A DNA stretch of 32,162 nucleotides from an uncultured Clostridia bacterium (GTDB lineage: Bacteria; Bacillota; Clostridia; TANB77; CAG-508), in contig CANPZT010000004.1 of assembly GCA_947589135.1 (NCBI GenBank), positions 1 to 32,162 on the forward strand. The letters are read 5' to 3'. Position numbers and translations under genes: made by a program. Below, piece by piece: positions 1-9,628 of this stretch (positions are counted from its first letter, which is position 1; each line of letters starts with the position of its first letter). A model generated the notes under the pieces. That model worked only from the letters and a program-made list of their open reading frames with translations. It ran no database searches and was not told the origin of the DNA.

Positions 1-69
1 CTATCCGCGACTCGAACGCGGGACAACTTGATTAAAAGTCAAGTGCTCTACCACCTGAGCTAATAGCCC
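1..69 (-). tRNA. tRNA-Lys (UUU), 3' end truncated by the window edge
   Basis: Reverse complement gggctattagctcaggtggtagagcacttgacttttaatcaagttgtcccgcgttcgagtcgcggatag has D-arm, anticodon stem-loop ttgac-ttttaa-tcaa (anticodon TTT) and T-arm CCGCG-TTCGAGT-CGCGG. Confidence 0.93.
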
Positions 70-243
70 ACATAAATATAGCATTTCACAATGCCTTTAT
101 ATCTTACTATATTTTTTGTGAAATGTCAATACATTTATGAAATTTTTTTGTCTTTTTTGTGAATTTTTTTTATTCCATTTAAAATTAAAAATTTAGCTTT
201 TATATCAAATTGTTAAAATTCATATTTAACTCTGTATTAAAAT

Positions 244-429
244 TTATGCATTTAATTTTTCTAAAACCTCTTCTACATCAATTCCATGAACTCCACATGC
301 TTCTTCTAAAGTTTCCATTTGTGATGCAGGGCATCCTAAACAATGCATTCCTATTTCTAATAAAATATCAGCTTTTTCAGGTGCAGTCTCTAATATTTCT
401 CCTATTTTTGTATCTTTATTAAATTTCAT
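244..429 (-). CDS. DUF1858-like small protein (putative redox disulfide domain)
   Basis: 61 aa, MKFNKDTKIGEILETAPEKADILLEIGMHCLGCPASQMETLEEACGVHGIDVEEVLEKLNA; CxxC in the typical GMHCLGCPAS context; upstream aggagg. Confidence 0.85.
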   Translation of the reverse strand: MKFNKDTKIGEILETAPEKADILLEIGMHCLGCPASQMETLEEACGVHGIDVEEVLEKLNA

Positions 430-555
430 AATAAATCCTCCTTATTCCTATTTAAACTATAATATATAATTAATATACTATAAACTTATTTTGCTTTTAA
501 GGATAGTATATTTTTATATAATAATAATATTTTAACATGAATTTTAAAAAAAGTA

Positions 556-584
556 TAGACAAATTAAAAAAAATATTGTATTAT
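556..584 (+). promoter_or_regulatory. Putative sigma-A-type promoter of the + strand T4SS operon
   Basis: TAGACA (556-561), 17-nt spacer, TATTAT (579-584); short leader before the SD at about 597-605. Confidence 0.5.
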
Positions 585-610
585 GGAAAAAATTGTAAGG
601 CGGTGATTTT

Positions 611-757
611 ATTTCAACTTTAATTAATTTATACTTTATAACTTTTATTATATATCTTTTTATTACTTTATATTCAATTTATACTTACTTTGATATCAAA
701 TTTTTTCATAATCAACAAGGTTCTAAATTAGAAATCAAAAAAAAATATTTTAATTAA
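611..757 (+). CDS. Small putative membrane protein, 48 aa, apparent ATT start
   Basis: SD aaggcggtg followed by ATT TCA ACT TTA...; translates ISTLINLYFITFIIYLFITLYSIYTYFDIKFFHNQQGSKLEIKKKYFN*; no ATG/GTG/TTG in frame; stop abuts the SD of the next gene. Confidence 0.4.
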   Translation: MSTLINLYFITFIIYLFITLYSIYTYFDIKFFHNQQGSKLEIKKKYFN

Positions 758-769
758 GGAGGTCTTTTT

Positions 770-2482
770 ATTACAAAACATAAAAATCAATTTTTATTCT
801 CTACATTATTTTTATGTATTTCAGCATATTTTACAATAAAATTGTTTTACCCCATTTACGTTTCTGATGAAATTATTATTCCTTATGGAATTCATCCTTT
901 TGATATTTGTTCTAAAAATCTGCAACTTTGGAACTACATAAAAATTATTTATATAATTACTTTTATAATTTCTAATCTAATTATAAGCAATTTTTTGTAT
1001 CATTCTACTTTCTCAAAAATAAAATTTCGAAAAACTCCACCTTTTACTAATAAAAAAACAAAAACTCACTCTAAAACTTCAGACGATAATTTAAATTTGC
1101 TTATAGGGTTAGACGAAAAGACAAATAACTTAGTTTATATACCAGAATCTGGATTATTTCAAAATTTCTTAATAACAGGAACAATTGGATCTGGAAAAAC
1201 ATCTAGTGCTATGTATCCATTAACAGAACAATTAATGGAATTTAATCACAAACATCCTAAAGAAAAAATAGGTATGCTCATTTTAGATGTAAAAGGGAAC
1301 TATTATAAACAAGTAAAAAAATTCTCACAGCATTATAATCTTGAAAAAGATTTAATTGTTCTTGAATTAAATTCAAATATTTTTTATAATCCTTTGCATA
1401 AACCCAATTTAAAGCCACAAATATTAGCAGACAGATTACGAACAATATTATTGTTATTTTCTGAGAATAATACAGAGTCTTATTGGATTGATAAAGCAAC
1501 ACAAATAATTGCTGAAAGTATAAAATTATGTCGTTTATATAATAAAGGTTATGTAACTTTTCTAGAGTTACACAAATTAATTACAATTCCAAACTATTAT
1601 AAGGAAAAAATATATATACTAAAAAATTTGTTTATTCATTCAAAATTGAATAATCAACAAATTTATGAATTAAATGAATGTTTAGAATTTTTTCAAAAAG
1701 AATTTGAACAATTAGATGATAGAACTAAAGGAATTTTAATATCTGAAATAACAAGAATCACAAGTACCTTTGTATCAGATTTTGATGTTATGTCTACATT
1801 TTGTGCTCCAATTGAGAAACTCACTTTTACAGGTTTTGATTCAGTTATAAAAAATGGAAGAATTGTTGTGTTAAATATGAATATATCAGAATATAGCTTA
1901 CTTTCAAAAATTATCGCAACTTATCTTAAATTAGATTTTCAAACCGAAATAATGACAAATCTATCAAATGATAAGTGTAAAATATCTGCATTTATTTGCG
2001 ATGAATATGATAAGTATGCTAGCAAAACTGATAGTGAATTTTTTTCATTAAGTCGAGAAGCAAAATGTATAAATATAATTAGCACACAAAGTTATTCTTC
2101 TCTAAAGTTAGCTTTAAAAGATGACGCACAAGTAAAAGTATTAGTTCAAAATTTAATTAATAAAATTTGGTTTCGAACAGACGATATATTTACAATTGAA
2201 GAAGCACAAAAACAAATAGGAAAAGAAGAACAGAAACGCATTTCAAAGAGTATTTCTGAAGGTGCAAAAGAAAGTAAATTTAATTATATTACAAACTCTT
2301 TTCATTCTAAAGATTCAAATATTTCTGAAACATATAGTACTTATACACAAAAAGATTACATCTATGATACAAATTTCTTTTCTCAAAATCTAGAAACTTT
2401 CACCGCTCTTACTTTTTTGTCTAATGGAAATAATATTTTAAGTCCCAAAAAGCTTAAGCTATTTCCTTATTTCAAAAATTAA
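770..2482 (+). CDS. VirD4/TraG-type type IV coupling protein ATPase
   Basis: ORF track starts at TTG 842. The open frame extends to ATT 770, placed after aaggaggt, and adds a first TM helix (KNQFLFSTLFLCISAYFTIKLF). Walker A GTIGSGKTSS; FICDEYDKYA Walker B-like; STQSYSSL motif. Confidence 0.82.
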   Translation: MTKHKNQFLFSTLFLCISAYFTIKLFYPIYVSDEIIIPYGIHPFDICSKNLQLWNYIKIIYIITFIISNLIISNFLYHSTFSKIKFRKTPPFTNKKTKTHSKTSDDNLNLLIGLDEKTNNLVYIPESGLFQNFLITGTIGSGKTSSAMYPLTEQLMEFNHKHPKEKIGMLILDVKGNYYKQVKKFSQHYNLEKDLIVLELNSNIFYNPLHKPNLKPQILADRLRTILLLFSENNTESYWIDKATQIIAESIKLCRLYNKGYVTFLELHKLITIPNYYKEKIYILKNLFIHSKLNNQQIYELNECLEFFQKEFEQLDDRTKGILISEITRITSTFVSDFDVMSTFCAPIEKLTFTGFDSVIKNGRIVVLNMNISEYSLLSKIIATYLKLDFQTEIMTNLSNDKCKISAFICDEYDKYASKTDSEFFSLSREAKCINIISTQSYSSLKLALKDDAQVKVLVQNLINKIWFRTDDIFTIEEAQKQIGKEEQKRISKSISEGAKESKFNYITNSFHSKDSNISETYSTYTQKDYIYDTNFFSQNLETFTALTFLSNGNNILSPKKLKLFPYFKN

Positions 2483-2520
2483 TAAAACAGTATTTTATTC
2501 TATAAAAAGGAGGTTTTATA

Positions 2521-2853
2521 TTGAATAAAAAAATTTTTTATCTATTTTTAATTACATTACTTTTCTTAATTTTTCTATTCACTTTATCTTTTTCATCTTT
2601 TGCATTAGGTGACCCTAAAATAGTTACAAAAATTAATGATGCTTTTGAAAGTATTGAACAATGGATTTTAAAAATTTCCACACCAGCAGCTGCTGTAGCA
2701 GTTGGTACAGGTGTGTTTATGAAAAAATTTAGCTTTGGAGATGAAGAAAGAATAAGAACTGGAAAAAAATTAATAAAAAGTGCTTTGTTTTCTTACGCTT
2801 TTATTTTAGCAATTGACTTAATTCTATCTGCTATAAAATCACTAATTGGATAA
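2521..2853 (+). CDS. VirB2/TrbC-like T4SS pilin-like protein
   Basis: TTG start after aaaaggagg; N-terminal signal-like helix; two hydrophobic segments with TPAAAVAVGTGVFMKKFSFGDEERIRTGKKLIKSALFSYAFILAIDLI. Confidence 0.65.
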   Translation: MNKKIFYLFLITLLFLIFLFTLSFSSFALGDPKIVTKINDAFESIEQWILKISTPAAAVAVGTGVFMKKFSFGDEERIRTGKKLIKSALFSYAFILAIDLILSAIKSLIG

Positions 2854-2863
2854 GGAGGATTAT

Positions 2864-3742
2864 TTGGAAAATACAAACGATATAACACAAATTATTATTG
2901 ACACTATAAATCATATTTTTGAAAATCTATTTAGTTCCATTGATAATAATTTATATTCTGTGTTAGATAATATTACTTTTATTAATTCTAATATTTTAAA
3001 TGACAAAAATTTTGAAAATATATTTGGAACATCTACAACAAATGGTATTCTATTAATTTCTAATTCTCTTTTGTTGGCATTTATTTTATATTATTCTTTT
3101 CGTTATTTATTATCTCATTTAACATATCATCAAACCGAGTCTCCTGGTAGTTTTATTATAAAACTTATTTTGTATGGTATTTCAATGAATTGTTCGTTTT
3201 TTATTATTTCTTTTATTTTAGATTTAAATTTTAACATTTCATTAGCAATTAGAAGTATTGGAGAGAACTTATTTGGAAAATCAATATGTTTTTCTGAATT
3301 AATTACTTCTATTAATTCTCAAATGTCTATAAATACTACTTCTCTTAACATTTTTTCATTAGATGGTCTTATTAAAGGAACTCTAAGCTTTTCATTATTA
3401 AATTTAGTATTTTCATATTCTTTAAGATATATTATGATAAAAGTATTTATTCTTCTTTCTCCTTTTGCAATTCTATCTTTAAGTTTGAATTCTACTAGTT
3501 GGTTCTTTAAAACTTGGGCTAAAAATTTATTTGCTTTGTTATTTATTCAAATTATTATTTCACTTATATTATTAATTTTGTTTTCTATTAATTATTCTAA
3601 TGATAATTTATTTTCTAAATTTATTTATATTGGTGGAATATATTCATTAATTCAAGCAAATTCATTTGTTCGTGAATTTATAGGCAGTGTTTCTACAACT
3701 ATAACAGAATCTATAAAAAATATAAATATGTTAAAAAAATAA
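2864..3742 (+). CDS. VirB6/TrbL-like polytopic T4SS membrane protein
   Basis: TTG at 2864 after aaggagg (the ORF-track start at 2846 lies upstream of this SD); many TM helices; located between VirB2-like and PrgI-like genes. Confidence 0.65.
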   Translation: MENTNDITQIIIDTINHIFENLFSSIDNNLYSVLDNITFINSNILNDKNFENIFGTSTTNGILLISNSLLLAFILYYSFRYLLSHLTYHQTESPGSFIIKLILYGISMNCSFFIISFILDLNFNISLAIRSIGENLFGKSICFSELITSINSQMSINTTSLNIFSLDGLIKGTLSFSLLNLVFSYSLRYIMIKVFILLSPFAILSLSLNSTSWFFKTWAKNLFALLFIQIIISLILLILFSINYSNDNLFSKFIYIGGIYSLIQANSFVREFIGSVSTTITESIKNINMLKK

Positions 3743-3800
3743 GGTTTTTAATTTAAAATTATATATAAAATTTTTTAGAAAGGAGTGTTTATCGAGCATT

Positions 3801-4085
3801 ATGAAATTTATTTTCCCTCAAAATTATAATTTTAAAAATAAATTATTTGGTATATTCGATTATCATACTATTATTCTTAATATTGTTTGGTGTGCCTTTA
3901 TATTATTTATTGTCTCAACTTTTTTTACTAATTTAAATGTTAAAGTATTTATATTTATTGCTACTTGTTTTCCCTTATTTTTATTTAGTATTTCTGGAAT
4001 AAATGGTGAAAATATTATTTATGTTCTTTTTTATTTGTTTCATTTTATATTTAAGCAAAAATTATTTTTATATCAAAAAAAGTAA
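3801..4085 (+). CDS. PrgI-like small T4SS membrane protein
   Basis: 94 aa; MKFIFPQNYNFKNKLFGIFDYHTIILNIVW... resembles PrgI-family proteins (short basic N-terminus plus two TM helices); follows VirB6-like gene. Start uncertain: the ATG is 15 nt from aaaggag. Confidence 0.6.
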   Translation: MKFIFPQNYNFKNKLFGIFDYHTIILNIVWCAFILFIVSTFFTNLNVKVFIFIATCFPLFLFSISGINGENIIYVLFYLFHFIFKQKLFLYQKK

Positions 4086-4159
4086 TTTACATTATTTTAA
4101 GATATACTTTTTAAGTTTCCATTAATAAAAAACTTTAATATTAATTGTTTATTTTTAAC

Positions 4160-4188
4160 TTGAATTTTTTGTCTAAAAAAGATATAAT
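4160..4188 (+). promoter_or_regulatory. Putative promoter of the dnaD-like/helicase loader operon
   Basis: TTGAAT (4160-4165), 17-nt spacer, TATAAT (4183-4188). Confidence 0.65.
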
Positions 4189-4219
4189 AAACTAAATTTT
4201 ATGATTGGAGAGAATCAAA

Positions 4220-5197
4220 ATGAAATTAGAGCAAAATGATAAAACATTATTATTTTCTGAAACTACAATTCCTGACATTTTTTTCTCTGAATATTTGTCA
4301 GAATTACCTAGTGATTATTTAAAAATATATTTATACATACTGTTTTTATCAAAATATAAAAAAGATATAAAATTAAACGATTTATCAAAAAAATTAAACA
4401 TTCCTTTAAAATCTATTAATGATGGTTTTAAATTTTTAGAGGAACACAAATTAATTACAAAAAAAACAAATGGATATATTGTTACAGATTTACAAGAACT
4501 TACTCTTCATAAATTATATTCTCCTAATTTAACTTTAACAAAAGATAAATTAGAACAAAATTCAAAAAATAAATCAAGAGTAAAAGCAATAGAACATATT
4601 AATAATATGTATTTTCAAGGAATTATGGGACCTTCTTGGTATAATGATATTGACTTATGGTTTACAAAATTTGGATTTGATGAACAAGTTATGATTGCTC
4701 TATTCGACTATTGTTATAAAAGAAGTGCTCTACATACAAATTATGTTCAAACTGTTGCAGAAGCATGGGCTTCAAATAAAGTGAAAACATGGAACGATTT
4801 AGATAAATATTCTGAAAAACAACAAAATCTATCTAAATTTAAAAAGACTATTGCAAAAAAACTTGGAAAATATAATGGTCTTACACAATATGAAGAAGCT
4901 TATATAGAAAATTGGGTTTTAAACTTCGGATATGATATGAGCATTATAGAAATAGCTTTAAAAAGAACTACTTTTAAACAAAATCCTACTTTTGAATATA
5001 TTAATAATATTATTACAGATTGGCATGAAAGAAATCTAAAAACTCCAGATGAAATAAATGCTTTTATTGAACAAAGAAAAAAACAAGAAAAAAATACTAA
5101 AACTTTAAAACAGCAAATATCTAAAGCAAATTACGATCAAAGAAATTATGACAATCTAGATTTTTTATATGCTAACTCTGATAAAAAGGAGGCCTAA
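4220..5197 (+). CDS. DnaD-domain primosomal/replication initiation protein
   Basis: Start ATG at 4220 after attggagag; N-terminal winged-helix-like region (LSKKLNIPLKSINDGFKFLEEHKLI); DnaD-like repeats (YEEAYIENWVLNFGYDMSIIEIALKRT); immediately followed by the helicase loader gene. Confidence 0.82.
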   Translation: MKLEQNDKTLLFSETTIPDIFFSEYLSELPSDYLKIYLYILFLSKYKKDIKLNDLSKKLNIPLKSINDGFKFLEEHKLITKKTNGYIVTDLQELTLHKLYSPNLTLTKDKLEQNSKNKSRVKAIEHINNMYFQGIMGPSWYNDIDLWFTKFGFDEQVMIALFDYCYKRSALHTNYVQTVAEAWASNKVKTWNDLDKYSEKQQNLSKFKKTIAKKLGKYNGLTQYEEAYIENWVLNFGYDMSIIEIALKRTTFKQNPTFEYINNIITDWHERNLKTPDEINAFIEQRKKQEKNTKTLKQQISKANYDQRNYDNLDFLYANSDKKEA

Positions 5198-6203
5198 ATG
5201 GCTAATGAAATATTAAATTCTTTATTAAAAGAATATGAACAAAAAAAATTAAAAGCTGAAATTGATTTAGAAAAAAGAAAAGAAGAACTATATAAGGAAA
5301 TACCAAAACTCAAAGAGATTGAAGATGAAATAAATCACTCTGCTATTGAAATATCAAAACAAATTTTAAATAACGGAAATTACTCTCTAAACATTTCTCT
5401 TCAACAAAAAATTAATACTTTAAAAAAACAAAAAGAAAATCTGTTAAAATCTAAAAATATAGATATTAATTATTTAAATCCATTATATGATTGTCAATTA
5501 TGTCAAGATACCGGATATATAAAAAATAATTATTCACAATCTCAAATGTGTAGTTGCTTAAAACAAAAACTACTTGATTATGCTTTTAATAAATCAAATA
5601 TGACTAATTTAAATAATGAAAATTTTGATAAATTTAATGAGTTAATATTTTCAGATAAAGTCGACTTTGAAAAATATAAAAAAAATATTTCACCTAGAGA
5701 TAATATTATTAATATAAAAAATAGATGTAAAGATTTTATTAAAAATTTCGAAGATGCTGATAATAAAAATTTATTATTTTCTGGCAATACTGGTTTACGG
5801 TAAGACATTTATGTCAAATTGTATTGCTCAAGAAATATTAAAAAAAGGTAAAACTGTACTTTATCAAACAGCTCCTATACTCCTTGAAAGCGTAATAGAT
5901 TATAAAATGGACCATAATAAAAATGTTACTGATAATATATATAAATCTATTTTAGAAACAGATTTACTAATTATTGATGATCTTGGTACAGAAAGTTTAA
6001 ATAGTATGAAATTAAGTGAATTATTTACTATTTTAAATTCTAGAATTTTAAATTTAAATAATAAAATAACTAAAACAATAATTTCTACTAATTTAAATAT
6101 TAATGATATATTTAAAAATTATGAAGAACGTATAGGTTCACGAATAGCCGGTTATTATGATATTTATTATTTTTTCGGCGATGATTTAAGATTAAGAAAA
6201 TAA
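5198..6203 (+). CDS. DnaI/DnaC-type helicase loader ATPase, read through a +1 frameshift at CGG 5798-5800
   Basis: Zero frame 5198-5803 has the N-terminal Cys cluster (DCQLCQDTGYI...QMCSCLKQK) and ends FSGNTGL-CGG-TAA. The +1 frame from GGT 5799 to 6203 continues GKTFMSNCIAQEILKKGKTVLYQTA...LLIIDDLGTE...ERIGSRIAGYY. The joined product restores Walker A GNTGLGKT. Confidence 0.85.
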
Positions 6204-6250
6204 TAATTTTATATAATATTTTATTTAATTATTTATATGATTTTATCACA

Positions 6251-6289
6251 AAAAAATATCAGAAAATTTATATTTTTCTGATATTTTTT
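6251..6289. terminator. Bidirectional terminator between the helicase loader (+) and gyrA (-)
   Basis: aaaaaatatcagaaaa-tttata-tttttctgatatttttt stem-loop with flanking A/T runs between convergent genes. Confidence 0.8.
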
Positions 6290-6293
6290 TATT

Positions 6294-8741
6294 TTATTCG
6301 ATATCTGGTTTTAAAGTTTCTATACTAACTACTTTTCCTCCATCATTAGTTCTCATTAATGTAACACCTTGTGTAGATCTTCCTAAAACACTAATATCTT
6401 TTACATTTATTCTTATAATTGTACCTGTATCAGTTACTAGCATAACATCTTCTTCTTCTGTTGCAACTCTTATTCCTACTATTTTTCCTGTCTTTGGAGT
6501 TATTTTATATGTTATAACACCTTTTCCACCTCTTATTTGTACTCTATATTCATCTAATTCTGTTCTTTTACCAAATCCATTTTCTGTTATTGCAAGTAAA
6601 GTTGCTTTTTCTCCTGCTAATACTGATTCCATACCAATTACTTCGTCGTCTTCATCTAATCTTATTCCAATAACTCCTTGTGATACTCTTCCTATTGGTC
6701 TTACATCTTTTTCAGCAAATGTTATACACATACCATTTCTTGTTACTAATACTACATTATCCTCACCATCAGTTAATCTTACCTCTATTAATTCATCATT
6801 TTCTTTTAAAGTAATTCCTTGAAGTCCTGTTTTTCTTGCTGAATTATATTCACCTAATGCTGTTTTCTTTATTAATCCATTTTTAGTAGCCATTAATAAA
6901 TATTTTCCTTCTGCAAAATTTTGAATTGGAATAACCGCAGACACTTTTTCTCCTGGATCTAGGCTTAATAAATTTACAATTGCTGTTCCTTTAGCTGTTC
7001 TACCAGCCTCAGGTATTTCATATCCTTTTAATTTATATAGTTTTCCCTTATTTGTAAAGAATAATATTGTATCATGCGTTGAAGCAGTAAAGATTTGTTT
7101 TACAAAATCTTCTTCTCTTGTAGTAACTCCTGTAATTCCCTTTCCACCTCTTTTTTGACTTCTATATGTATCAATTGGTAATCTTTTAATGTAACCAAAA
7201 TGTGTTAATGTTATTACAGTTTGCTCTTCTTTTACTAAATCTTCTATATCAATTTCGCCCTCTGCCGCAACTATTTTTGTTTTTCTTTCATCTCCAAATT
7301 TATCTTTAATTTCAATTAATTCTTCTTTAATGATATCAAATACTAATCTTTCGCTACTTAAGATTTCTCTTAAATGCGCAATCAATGCCATTAATTCTTC
7401 ATATTCATTTTCTATTTTTTCTCTTTGCAATCCAGATAATGTTTTTAATCTCATATCTAATATAGCTTGTGCTTGTATATCAGATAGACCAAATCTTTCC
7501 ATTAATCTTTCCTTTGCATCATCATATGATGAACGAATTATATTTATTATTTCATCAATATTATCTAAAGCTATTTTTAATCCTTCTAAAATATGTGCTC
7601 TTGCTAAAGCTTTATCTAAATCAAATTGTGTTCTTCTTAAAATAACATCTTTTCTGTGATCTATATAACAATCTAGACATTGCCTTAGAGTTAGAATTTT
7701 TGGCTCGCCGTTTACTAATGCAAGCATTATAATTCCAAATGTTGTTTGCATTTGAGTATGTTTAAATAATTGGTTTAGAACTACTTGCGCATTGGCATCT
7801 CTTTTTAATTCAATTACAACTCTTACTCTATCTTTTCTATCAGATTCATCTCTACATTCAGAAATTCCCTCAATTCTCTTTTCTTTTGAAAGATCTGATA
7901 TTGTTTTTATAAGATTTGCTTTATTTACTTGATATGGTAAAGAAGAAACAATAATTCTTTGTCTGTTTCCACTCATTTCTTCAATCTCTGTTTCTGCTCT
8001 TAATGTTATTTTTCCCTTTCCTGTTGTATATGCTTGTTTAATTCCTTCCATTCCAAGAATAATTCCTTCTGTTGGGAAATCTGGTCCTTTTATTACAGAC
8101 ATTAAGTCTTCATCTGTGACTTCATCTTCATCAATAATTTTTATAATTCCATCAATAACCTCTTTTAAGTTATGTGGTGGTATATTTGTTGCCATTCCAA
8201 CAGCTATTCCAGATGATCCATTAATTAAAAGAGCTGGTATTCTTGCGGGTAAAACAGTAGGCTCTTGTAATCTATCATCATAGTTAGGCATAAAATCTAC
8301 TGTATTTTTTTCAATATCTGTTAACATATATTCAGAAATTTTTGCCATTCTTGCTTCAGTATACCTCATAGCAGCTGCACCATCACCATCAACTGAACCA
8401 AAATTTCCATGGCCATCAATTAACATATATCTCATTGAAAAGTCCTGAGCAAGTCTTACCATTGCATCATATACTGAACTATCTCCATGTGGATGATATC
8501 TACCTAAAACAGAACCAACTGTATTTGCACATTTTCTATATGGCTTGTCTGATGTTATTCCATCTTCATGCATTGAATATAAAATTCTTCTATGTACAGG
8601 TTTTAAACCATCTCTTACATCTGGAAGAGCACGAGATACTATAACACTCATCGCATAATCAATATATGCTGTTCTCATTTCTTTTTCAATGTCTCTTTCA
8701 ACTATTTTTCCGTCATTTCTTCCTTCTGGTCTATCTTCCAT
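6294..8741 (-). CDS. gyrA: DNA gyrase subunit A
   Basis: 815 aa; MSVIVSRALPDVRDGLKPVHRRILYSM, GHGNFGSVDGDGAAAMRYTEARM, QRGGKGI repeats of the C-terminal domain. Confidence 0.99.
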   Translation of the reverse strand: MEDRPEGRNDGKIVERDIEKEMRTAYIDYAMSVIVSRALPDVRDGLKPVHRRILYSMHEDGITSDKPYRKCANTVGSVLGRYHPHGDSSVYDAMVRLAQDFSMRYMLIDGHGNFGSVDGDGAAAMRYTEARMAKISEYMLTDIEKNTVDFMPNYDDRLQEPTVLPARIPALLINGSSGIAVGMATNIPPHNLKEVIDGIIKIIDEDEVTDEDLMSVIKGPDFPTEGIILGMEGIKQAYTTGKGKITLRAETEIEEMSGNRQRIIVSSLPYQVNKANLIKTISDLSKEKRIEGISECRDESDRKDRVRVVIELKRDANAQVVLNQLFKHTQMQTTFGIIMLALVNGEPKILTLRQCLDCYIDHRKDVILRRTQFDLDKALARAHILEGLKIALDNIDEIINIIRSSYDDAKERLMERFGLSDIQAQAILDMRLKTLSGLQREKIENEYEELMALIAHLREILSSERLVFDIIKEELIEIKDKFGDERKTKIVAAEGEIDIEDLVKEEQTVITLTHFGYIKRLPIDTYRSQKRGGKGITGVTTREEDFVKQIFTASTHDTILFFTNKGKLYKLKGYEIPEAGRTAKGTAIVNLLSLDPGEKVSAVIPIQNFAEGKYLLMATKNGLIKKTALGEYNSARKTGLQGITLKENDELIEVRLTDGEDNVVLVTRNGMCITFAEKDVRPIGRVSQGVIGIRLDEDDEVIGMESVLAGEKATLLAITENGFGKRTELDEYRVQIRGGKGVITYKITPKTGKIVGIRVATEEEDVMLVTDTGTIIRINVKDISVLGRSTQGVTLMRTNDGGKVVSIETLKPDIE

Positions 8742-8839
8742 TTTATTCCCTCTTTTCTTTATTTTTCTACATTTGTATTATACTAAAATCATAAAAATTA
8801 TGCAAGTAAAAAATGGTAAAAAAATTAGGGAAATAGCAC

Positions 8840-9559
8840 TTATTTTAATTTTTCTACTAATTCTAATTGTTCTTTGCTTAAATTAAAATCTTGTCCATTA
8901 TTTTTTATTAAATTGTGTAAAATTTCAATATTATTTGCTTCATCTAATGTTTTCTGTATTGGTGCTAACTCTTTTAATTCATTTTTTATTTTGCTATACT
9001 CTTTTTCCATATTGACAAAATCTTTATTATTAAATGCTTCTTTCCAATTCTTTATATATTTATTTGTATATTCTATTGCTTCATATTGCTTATTAAATGT
9101 ACTTTCTATATTATTTTCTATATTATTTAATATTATATTTTTTCCTTGTTTTATTGTTCTTGCTATATTATTATCTATTAATCCTGCCTGCCTAGTTTTA
9201 TCTACTACTATATCTAATAAAGAAGATATACCATCTATCAATCCTCCATTTTTTACTACATTTTGCATTTGTGATAAATCTTCAAAATTTCCAGTAATCA
9301 TTCCAACTGCACTTTTTCCTAAGTCTATAGCATCATCAATTGTTTTAGTTATTCCATCTTTTAATCCTAATTCCATTAAATTATCTTTTATATTAATAAC
9401 TTGATCTTCAACAAATTCTGGTAGAAGTGCTCTTATTCCAATATCTATTGCTGTATTAATAGTTTTTCCTAAAACTGATTCTAAAAAAGTATTTTGATTT
9501 TTTTCTAAATTTTTATTTATATTTAAATTATTATTTTTTTCTAATTCATTTATTTCCAT
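8840..9559 (-). CDS. Hypothetical protein associated with the T4SS cluster
   Basis: 239 aa ORF, ATG after aaggaggaaaaatatat; no family recognised; shares strand and spacing with the MinD-like and VirB4 genes upstream. Confidence 0.6.
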   Translation of the reverse strand: MEINELEKNNNLNINKNLEKNQNTFLESVLGKTINTAIDIGIRALLPEFVEDQVINIKDNLMELGLKDGITKTIDDAIDLGKSAVGMITGNFEDLSQMQNVVKNGGLIDGISSLLDIVVDKTRQAGLIDNNIARTIKQGKNIILNNIENNIESTFNKQYEAIEYTNKYIKNWKEAFNNKDFVNMEKEYSKIKNELKELAPIQKTLDEANNIEILHNLIKNNGQDFNLSKEQLELVEKLK

Positions 9560-9628
9560 ATATATTTTTCCTCCTTGATTTTATTTTCTATAATTTTTAT
9601 TTATTTTTATTTTTCTTATATTATATTT

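Noticed and set aside
244-422. ORF 210-422 (+)
   Set aside because: Antisense to the well-supported DUF1858 gene; low-complexity hydrophobic translation.
8874-9404. ORF 8874-9404 (+), 176 aa
   Set aside because: Antisense to the 8840-9559 (-) ORF, which has a good SD and start; the + translation looks like a shadow of T-rich sequence.
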